Shown here: positions 57,339 through 64,000 of the stretch, piece by piece | Position numbering within the stretch: the stretch's first letter is position 1 | Layout of the letters: every line of letters starts with the position of its first letter | Source of the DNA: Streptomyces sp. P3 | GTDB lineage: Bacteria; Actinomycetota; Actinomycetes; Streptomycetales; Streptomycetaceae | Length of the DNA stretch: 64,000 bases | Direction of reading: 5' to 3' | NCBI GenBank assembly: GCA_016893485.2 | Contig: JAFEKX020000001.1 | Location: 8,201,501 to 8,265,500 of the forward strand | Made by a program: the position numbers and the translations under genes | Notes under the pieces: model-generated | What the model was told of the DNA's origin: nothing | What the model saw: only the letters and a program-made list of their open reading frames with translations | Databases searched by the model: none

Positions 57339-58835
57339 GTGCGGCAGGGGGAATAGTCGGCCCTTTTCCGTCGGCGCGTGGGCGTCTGGCGGACGGGGCG
57401 ATCAGTCAGCCCGCGACCGATTGGGAGCAGCGGTACCGCCGTACCGTCATCTTGAGCGACACGGTGGCCACCGCCTGCGTGGTGGCGGCGATCGGCGACT
57501 TCTTCGGGGCCAGGGACGCGGCCAACTGGCATGAGAAGTGGGGATTCTCGCCTTCGGCACCCAGCTGCTGGTGCTGGGCGCGCTGGCGGTGAGCCGCTCG
57601 TGGTCTCCGGCCGTACTCGGCCAAGGCGCCGAGGAATTCCGCCGGTTGGGACGTTCACTGTTCACGGCGACCGTCGTGCTGGCGCTCGGCGGGATCGCTC
57701 TGACCTCGCGCAACATCAAGCTCTGGATATTCGTCGCGATCCCGGCGATCGCGCTCGTCACGATGACGGAGCGGTATGTGCTCCGTCTCTGGCTGCACAA
57801 ACAGCGCAACGAAGGACGCTGCCTGAGACCGGTGCTCGCCGCCGGGAGCCCGGCGACCGTGCGCGATCTGATCAACCGGACCCGCAAGTTCCCGCACCTC
57901 GGCTGGCGGGTGGAGGCCGTCTGCACTCCGGACGGCCGCGGGGTCGACGGAGACCAAGGCGGCCTCGACGGCGACCAGTTGGACGGGGTGCCGGTCATAG
58001 GCATGCTGGAGGACGTCGCCAAGCACGTCCGCCACGACGGCTACCGGGTCGTAGCCGTCACACCGGACCCGCACTGGTCACCGGACCGGCTGCAGCGGCT
58101 GGCCTGGAACCTCGAGGGCAGCGACGCCGAGATGATCGTGGCCCCCGTGCTGATGGAGGTGGCCGGCCCGCGCCTGCACGTCGACGCGGTGCTCGGGATC
58201 CCGTTGCTGCGGGTCAGCATGCCGACCTTCAGCGGCGGCCGTCGGGCGATCAAGGGGGTCGTCGACCGGCTGGGCGCAACGATTCTGCTGGTGGTGCTCG
58301 CGCCGCTGATGTTCCTCGTCGGGCTGCTCGTGCTGATGGACAGTCGCGGCGGGATCCTCTACCGCCAGCGCAGAGTCGGCAAGGACGGCCGCGAGTTCAC
58401 CATGGTCAAGTTCCGCACCATGGTCGCCGGGGCCCACAGGGCACGGGCGGCCCTGGCCGACCGGAACGAGGGCGCGGGCCTGCTGTTCAAGCTCCGCCGG
58501 GATCCGCGGGTGACCCGGGTGGGAGCGGTGCTGCGCCGGTACTCGCTCGACGAGCTCCCGCAGCTCTTCAACGTGCTCACCGGATCCATGTCGCTCGTCG
58601 GACCCCGGCCCCCGCTGCCGGAGGAGTCCGCCGCGTACGACCCGGACATCCGAAGACGGCTGCTGGTCAAGCCCGGGCTCACCGGCCTGTGGCAGATCAG
58701 CGGACGCAGCGACCTGCCGTGGAGGAGGCGGTCCGCCTCGACCTGCGCTACGTGGAGGACTGGTCGCTCGCCCTGGACACGGTGATCTTGTGGAAGACAC
58801 TACGCGCCGTGCTCCACGGGCAGGGGGCCTACTGA
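57339..58835 (+). CDS. Exopolysaccharide polyprenyl glycosylphosphotransferase, frameshifted
   Basis: About 495 residues. N-terminal membrane helices (AFGTQLLVLGALAVSRSW; LFTATVVLALGGIALTS), a Rossmann-like CoA-binding-type middle, then the C-terminal Bac_transf catalytic domain: KFRTMVAGAHRARAALADRN, YSLDELPQLFNVLTGSMSLV, GPRPPLPEESAAYDP and PGLTGLWQISGRSDLP. It loads the first sugar phosphate on undecaprenyl phosphate. Frames shift near 57541 and 58722. The N-terminus is uncertain: GTG 57339 needs one indel in the GGGGG run at 57347. Confidence 0.88.
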
Positions 58836-58902
58836 TGCGCGGGGTCGTCCGACCGCCGCGCGGACCGCAGGCCGCAGGGGCCTGCCTGGGGAGAGACCGG
58901 TC

Positions 58903-60215
58903 ATGAGAGTCAGCGTCTTCGGGCTCGGCTACGTGGGCTGTGTGTCGGCCGCGTGCCTGGCCAGCATGGGCCACGAGGTCATCGGGGTGGACGTCAACCA
59001 GGTGAAGGTCGACCTGGTCAACGACGGCAAGGCACCCGTGGTGGAGGAACGTATCGGCGAACTCATCGCCGAGGTCGTACGGACCGGCGCGCTGCGCGCC
59101 ACCCGCGACGTCCGCGAGGCGATAGCGGACAGCGAGGTGTCGCTGATCTGCGTGGGCACCCCGTCGGAGCCCAACGGCAGCCTGTGCACGACCTACTTGG
59201 AGCGGGTCACCGAGGAGATCGGCGCCGCGCTCGCCGAGCGGGGCGGACGACAGACCGTCGTGTTCCGCAGCACCATGCTCCCCGGCACCTGCCTGAACCT
59301 CCTGGTGCCGATCCTGGAGAAGCACGTCGGCGGCACCGCCGGCGTGGACATCGGGGTCGCGGTCAACCCGGAGTTCCTGCGGGGCACCAGCGTCAGGACT
59401 TCTTCGACCCGCCGAAAACCGTCATCGGCGAACTCGACCCGGCCAGCGGCGACGCGGTGGCCGCGCTCTACGACGGCCTGCCCGGCGAGGTGTTCCAGGT
59501 GCCGATCCCGACCGCCGAGGCCATCAAGTACGCCGACAACGCCTTCCACGGCCTCAAGATCGGCTTCGCCAACGAACTGGGCGCCGTCTGCCAGGCCCTC
59601 GGCGTGGACTCGCACCAGGTGATGGACGTGTTCCTGGCCGACCGCAAGCTGAACATCAGCCCCGCCTATCTGCGCCCCGGCTTCGCCTTCGGCGGCTCGT
59701 GCCTGCCCAAGGACCTGCGCAGCCTGGTCTTCGCGGCACAGCGGGCCGACGTCTCCGTCCCCATCCTCTCGCATGTGCTGGCCTCCAACTCCGACCACCT
59801 CCAGCGCGCGGTGGACCTGGTCGAGCGCACCGGCAAGCGCCGGGTGGGCCTGTTCGGGCTGTCCTTCAAACCCGGCACCGACGACCTCAGGGAGAGCCCG
59901 CTCGTCGAACTGGCGGAGAGACTCTTCGGCAAGGGCTACGACCTCAGGATCTACGACGCCAACGTGAGCCTCTCCCGGCTGCTCGGCGCGAACCGCGAGT
60001 ACATCGAGAGCCGGCTCCCGCATCTCGCGCAGCTGCTCGCCGACTCCGTCGACGAGGTGCTGGAGCACGCCGAGGTGTGCCTGGTCGGGACCAAGGACCC
60101 GGCCGTGCTGTCGGCGCTGCCCCACGCGGGCGGACCGGCGATCGTCGACCTCGTCCACCTTCCCGACGCCGATGCGCGCCGGGCCGAGCCGGGGTACATG
60201 GGCCTTGCCTGGTAA
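58903..60215 (+). CDS. Nucleotide-sugar dehydrogenase (GDP-mannose/UDP-glucose type), frameshifted
   Basis: About 438 residues. NAD-binding VFGLGYVGCVSAACLASMGH, VFRSTMLPGTCLNLLVPIL, AVNPEFLRGTS, then after a shift near 59396 EAIKYADNAFHGLKIGFANE, the catalytic Cys in FAFGGSCLPKDLRSL and GLSFKPGTDDLRESP. STMLPGT and LLGANREYIE resemble the AlgD GDP-mannose 6-dehydrogenase branch. It makes a sugar uronate for the exopolysaccharide. ATG 58903; the end overlaps the next gene by 11 nt. Confidence 0.88.
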
Positions 60216-61467
60216 CGCGAACAGCGGCGACGGAGCGGGCCGGCGCGCGCTGATCCTGGTGGAGAACCTGTCGGTGCCGTTCGACCGGAGGGTGTGGCAG
60301 GAGTGCACCACCCTGCGCGACGCGGGCTGGGAGGTGCACGTCATCTGCCCCGGGGAGAAGCGGGACACGGAGGCGGAGGCCGTGATCGACGGGGTGCGGA
60401 TCCACCGCTACCCGTTGCGCGCGGCCACCGGAGGACCGTCCGGCTATCTGCGGGAGTACGGATCGGCGCTGTGGCACACAATCCGGCTCGCCCGCAAGGT
60501 CGGCCCGGTCGACGTGGTCCACGCCTGCAACCCGCCCGACCTGCTGTTCCTGCCCGCCCTGTGGATGAAGCGGCGCGGCGCGCGCTTCGTCTTCGACCAG
60601 CACGACCTGGTGCCCGAGCTGTACCTCTCCCGGTTCGACCGCGGCGAGGACCTCCTCTACCGCGCCGTGTGCGCGCTGGAGCGGCGCACCTACCGGGCCG
60701 CGGACATCGTGCTCGCCACGAACGAGAGCTACAAGGACGTCGCGCTGCGCCGTGGCGGCAAGCGGCCGGAGGACGTCTTCGTGGTGCGCAGCGCGCCCGC
60801 GACCGACCGCTTCCAACCCGTCCCGCCGGAGCCGGAGTTGAAGCGCGGCAAGCCCCATCTGCTGTGCTACCTCGGCGTCATGGGACCCCAGGACGGCGTC
60901 GACTACGCCCTGCGGGCCCTGGCGAAACTGCGCGACGAGCTCGGGCGGACCGACTGGCACGCGGTCTTCGTCGGCGCCGGCGACGCCTTCGACGCGATGG
61001 TCGAACTGTCCCGGCAGCTCGGTCTCTCCGAGCAGGTGCAGTTCACCGGGCGCATCCCGGACGCCGACCTGGTGCGCTACCTGTGCACCGCGGACGTGTG
61101 CCTTTCACCCGACCCGTGCAATCCGCTCAACGACGTGTCGACCATGAACAAGGTCCTGGAGTACATGGCGATGGGGCGGCCGATCGTCTCGTTCGACCTC
61201 CGGGAGGCGCGCGTCTCCGCCGGTGACGCCGCCGTCTACGCGCCCGACGACGACGAGGCCCAGTTCGCCAAGCTCGTCGCGCTGCTCCTCGACGATCCCG
61301 AGAAGCGGACCCGGATGGGGAAGACCGGCCAGGAGCGGATCAGCGGACCGCTGTCCTGGGAGAACTCGCAAGCGTCACTGCTCGCCGCCTATGCCGCCGC
61401 CTGCCGGGACCAGACCCCGGTGTCCGCGGACGGGCCGGTCCGTACGGGGAAGAGGCCGCACCATTGA
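60205..61467 (+). CDS. Family 4 glycosyltransferase
   Basis: About 420 residues, intact. GT-B fold: ILVENLSVPFDRRVWQECTT, CPGEKRDTEAEAVIDGVRIH, FDQHDLVPELYLSRFDRGED and the nucleotide-sugar site DVCLSPDPCNPLNDVSTMNK then VLEYMAMGRPIVSFDL. It adds a sugar to the growing lipid-linked repeat. The start is taken as TTG 60205 (MPGNANSGDG) inside the end of the previous gene; an in-frame start at 60172 is less likely. Ends with a 4-nt overlap with the Wzz-like gene. Confidence 0.9.
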   Translation: MPGNANSGDGAGRRALILVENLSVPFDRRVWQECTTLRDAGWEVHVICPGEKRDTEAEAVIDGVRIHRYPLRAATGGPSGYLREYGSALWHTIRLARKVGPVDVVHACNPPDLLFLPALWMKRRGARFVFDQHDLVPELYLSRFDRGEDLLYRAVCALERRTYRAADIVLATNESYKDVALRRGGKRPEDVFVVRSAPATDRFQPVPPEPELKRGKPHLLCYLGVMGPQDGVDYALRALAKLRDELGRTDWHAVFVGAGDAFDAMVELSRQLGLSEQVQFTGRIPDADLVRYLCTADVCLSPDPCNPLNDVSTMNKVLEYMAMGRPIVSFDLREARVSAGDAAVYAPDDDEAQFAKLVALLLDDPEKRTRMGKTGQERISGPLSWENSQASLLAAYAAACRDQTPVSADGPVRTGKRPHH

Positions 61468-62833
61468 ATGACGACACGATCCGCCTGGTCACGATCGGAC
61501 GGATTCTCCGCCGGCGATGGCGGCTGCTGGCCGTCCTCGCCCTAGTGGGCGCGCTCTTCGGCTACGGCACCTCGGTGCTGCTGCTTCCGCCGCGCTACAC
61601 GGCACAGGCATCGGTCCTGCTGCCGGGCCAGTGGGAAGAGCGCGAACTCCTGACCCAGGTGGACATCGCCACCAGTTCGGCGGTGGTCGACAGGGCCGCC
61701 GCCGCGCTCAACTGGAAAGGCGTGAACGGCACCGAACTGCAGAAAGACGTGAGCGCCAAGGCGGACGACGGGAACATCATCAAGGTCTCCGGCACGGCCG
61801 ACACCCCGAGCGCGCACAGCGGCTCTCCGACCAGCTGGCCCAGCAGTTCGTCACCTTCGCCACCCGCATCGCGGGCGGCAGCACCGACCCCGCGGCGGAC
61901 ACGGCGACGGAGGCGCTGCGCAAGCAGGTGGCCGAGACCAACCGCCGTATCACCGAGCTGGCCGGCTCGGCGGATCCGGGGCAGACCGTGGAGGGTGTGC
62001 AGGCCCGCACCGAGCTCGAAGGCCTGCGCACCGGACTCCAGGACGCCATGAAGAAGCTGGAGGAGGCCAACCCGGCCACCGCCAAGGCCAGCATGGTCGT
62101 CATGGGACCGGCTCCCCGGCCGACCGGCGCGGCCGCTCCCACGAGGACGCAGCTCATCGGCGCCGGAGCGCTGCTGTTCCTCCTGCTCGCCGTCGTCGGC
62201 CATCTCGCCGCCGCCCGGGTGAGCCGCCGGCTGCGCACCGAACCGGAGATCGCCGCCGCGCTCGGCTCGCCGTTCCTCGGCACCGTCGACGTGCCCGGCG
62301 AACGGCACGGACACCGGCCCGAGAGCCCCGGTGCACGGGCCCGGCTCCGCCGGCTGCTCGGCACCGACACCCGGTGGGACCTCCCGGCCCCGCTGCGCTC
62401 CGGCGACGAGGCCGAGCGGCGCATCCGCTACCGGCGGGTGTGCTCCCGCCTCCGGGACCAACTTCCCACTCCCCGGCGGCTGTTGGTCGTCGTACCGGAA
62501 GGCGACGAGGTGGCCCGACTGGCCGCCGGACAGCTCGTCGCCGAGGCCGGGGGCGATCCCCGGCTGCGGGTCGTGGAGGTCTCGGTGGACCGGCCGATCG
62601 TGCCGGACCGCGAGACCGAGTCCGGTGCGCTCGCCGTCCTCAGCGCGGGGAACTGGACCGCTGCCGAACTCGCCGGCGTCGCCGAGGCCTGCGCGGACGG
62701 CGGTCACGAGCTCGTCGGTGTCGTCGTCGCCGGCACGGTCCGCACCGGACCGACGGAAACCGCCGACCGACTTTCCGACGACGCCACCTTGACGTTCGCG
62801 GTCCATGGCCACGCGACAGGAGATCCAGCGTGA
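61464..62833 (+). CDS. Wzz-like chain-length/export regulator, frameshifted
   Basis: About 456 residues. N-terminal helix LAVLALVGALFGYGTSVLLL and PPRYTAQASVLLPGQWEERE (Wzz motif), coiled-coil middle (EALRKQVAETNRRITELAGS; GLRTGLQDAMKKLEEAN), second helix LIGAGALLFLLLAVVGHLAA, then a degenerate nucleotide-binding-like tail without Walker A. It controls polymer length or export in the Wzx/Wzy route. The TTG start overlaps the GT4 stop by 4 nt. One shift near 61810. Confidence 0.82.
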
Positions 62834-64000
62834 CGACGAGCACGACTTCGGAGTCGTCGGCCGCGACCCCGCTCCTCGACCTCCAGGCACTGGTGGTCGC
62901 GGTGCGCAGACGCCGCCGTCTGTGGGGCGTCATGGCGCTCCTCGGGATGCTGGCCGGCGCGGCCGTGGCGGTCCTGATGCCGCCGGCTCCGGCCGCGGTG
63001 ACCAAGGTGCTGGTCGCGCACCAGGAGGACCAGCCGAACGACACCGGGACGCTGATCCGCACCGACGCCCAGCTGCTGGCGACCTCACGGATCGCCGGCC
63101 AGGCCCTGAAGGCCCTCAAGTCCCCGGAGAAACCCGAGGACTTCATGAAGGACTACCGGGGCACAGGGCTGACCAACAACGTCCTCGAGATCGATGTGAC
63201 GGGCAAGACCGACGCGGAGGCAGTGGCCCGGGCCAAGGCGCTGGCCGAGGCGTTCGTCGCGGACCACGCCAAGCGCATCCAGGCCATCGCCGATGCCAAC
63301 GCCCAGGGCCTGCTCGACCAGCGCGACCGCATGGAGGCGGAGCTCGCCGACGTCAACAAGACGATCGGCGGCCGGTCGCCCGACACCGACCCCAAGGACG
63401 CGGCGAACCTGGAATCGCTCTTCGCGCGGCGCGCCGAACTCACCTCGCAGATCTCCGACTTCGGCCAGCGCGCCGAGGAAGCCCGCGTCGGCGCACCCCA
63501 GCTCGTCGCCGGCACACAGATCGTGGACGCCCCGCGCGCGGTGGCGCACTCCCTGCCCAAGACCCTCGTCACCGACGCCGTGGTCGGACTCGTCCTCGGG
63601 CTCTTCCTCGGGCTCGCGCTGGCCGCCGTCGGCGTGGTCGTCGCGGACCGGCCCGTGCTGCGCCGGGACATCGCGGCGAACCTCGGTGCCTCGGTCATCG
63701 CCGAACTGCCCCGCCGCTCCGGCAGGTTGTGGCAGCGCAAGCGGACCCGGGTGGCCCGCGAACGCCTCACCACCACCCTGGCCCGCACCGCGCGCGGCGC
63801 ACCGGAACCGCTGTCACTGCTCGAACTCGGCTGCGCGCGCAGCACGGCCGTGATCGCCCTCGGGCTCGCCCGGGCCCTGGGCGAGGACGGGCCGGTGACC
63901 GTCGTCGACGGCCTCCCCGGCACCCAGCTCTCCGGTCACCGGCCGAAACCGGGAGACCCCACCGTGGTCGGCGGCGAGCACGCGGCGACCGTGTCCCCGC
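62830..64000 (+). CDS. Second Wzz-like polysaccharide biosynthesis protein (partial)
   Basis: At least 390 residues, running off the window. GTG 62830 overlaps the previous stop (GTGA). Helix LWGVMALLGMLAGAAVAVLM at the N-terminus, long coiled coil (QGLLDQRDRMEAELADVNKT; LFARRAELTSQISDFGQRAE), second helix VVGLVLGLFLGLALAAVGVV, then the start of a nucleotide-binding-like domain (ELGCARSTAVIALGLARALG, VTVVDGLPG) without a visible Walker A. Paired with the upstream Wzz-like protein, perhaps as a hetero-complex. Confidence 0.8.
   Translation, partial: MTTSTTSESSAATPLLDLQALVVAVRRRRRLWGVMALLGMLAGAAVAVLMPPAPAAVTKVLVAHQEDQPNDTGTLIRTDAQLLATSRIAGQALKALKSPEKPEDFMKDYRGTGLTNNVLEIDVTGKTDAEAVARAKALAEAFVADHAKRIQAIADANAQGLLDQRDRMEAELADVNKTIGGRSPDTDPKDAANLESLFARRAELTSQISDFGQRAEEARVGAPQLVAGTQIVDAPRAVAHSLPKTLVTDAVVGLVLGLFLGLALAAVGVVVADRPVLRRDIAANLGASVIAELPRRSGRLWQRKRTRVARERLTTTLARTARGAPEPLSLLELGCARSTAVIALGLARALGEDGPVTVVDGLPGTQLSGHRPKPGDPTVVGGEHAATVSP

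Overview
The window is chromosomal DNA of a Streptomyces (or very close relative). The evidence is very high GC, GTG/TTG starts, start/stop overlaps of ATGA/GTGA type, a hopanoid locus in the order known from S. coelicolor (SCO6759-SCO6771), a four-gene conservon (sensor kinase, roadblock, DUF742, GTPase) and an actinobacterial c-di-AMP riboswitch in front of a cell-wall hydrolase. About half of the conserved genes carry one or more single-base frameshifts, nearly always one base missing from a C or G run. Even the tRNA-Pro anticodon loop lacks one G. I read these as sequence errors in an uncorrected long-read style assembly, not as gene decay, so frameshifted genes are annotated as single genes spanning the shifts.

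Layout. 1-7.8 kb, miscellaneous: tex (partial), an SCO6745-like protein, a GlxA-type AraC regulator followed by a DJ-1/PfpI protein, a crotonase-fold protein, an anti-sigma-type ATPase, idi, a cation diffusion facilitator and galE. 8.1-15.2 kb: a tightly overlapping cluster with two CDP-alcohol phosphotransferases, a sugar-type nucleotidyltransferase, a glycerol-1-phosphate-dehydrogenase-like enzyme, a family 2 glycosyltransferase and an ABC-2 glycan exporter. It looks like an uncharacterised polyol-phosphate glycoconjugate or lipid pathway and is the best candidate for a new system. 15.5-29.2 kb, hopanoids: hpnC, hpnD, a small DUF6380-like ORF, hpnE, a polyprenyl synthase, shc, hpnG, hpnH, ispG, dxs, hpnO, then an XRE-cupin regulator with two tandem operators and a 41-residue membrane peptide. 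The locus carries its own MEP-pathway genes for C5 precursor supply, and idi lies 10 kb upstream.

29.3-38.3 kb: tyrosine phosphatase, GH36 alpha-galactosidase, riboswitch-controlled LysM/M23 endopeptidase, SGNH hydrolase, TetR, a Glu/Leu/Phe/Val-type dehydrogenase and an MBL-fold hydrolase. 38.6-42.9 kb: the conservon plus a GAF protein. 43-47.5 kb: TetR, MFS exporter, muconolactone-isomerase-like protein, LysR, SDR and NTF2-like protein. A 16-base operator-like sequence is shared between the tetR and SDR promoters. 47.6-49.9 kb: tdh-kbl threonine catabolism. 50-55.9 kb: LysR, XRE-cupin, GNAT, MmcQ-like, MFS and a split transketolase pair. 56.1 kb: tRNA-Pro followed by about 1.2 kb with a decayed IS5-type transposase fragment. 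57.3-64 kb: the start of an exopolysaccharide cluster (undecaprenyl-phosphate sugar transferase, nucleotide-sugar dehydrogenase, GT4, two Wzz-like proteins), with the last four genes overlapping and the final one running off the window.

No CRISPR array, intact transposase, prophage or PKS/NRPS gene was seen. The analysis was by eye; no similarity search was run.
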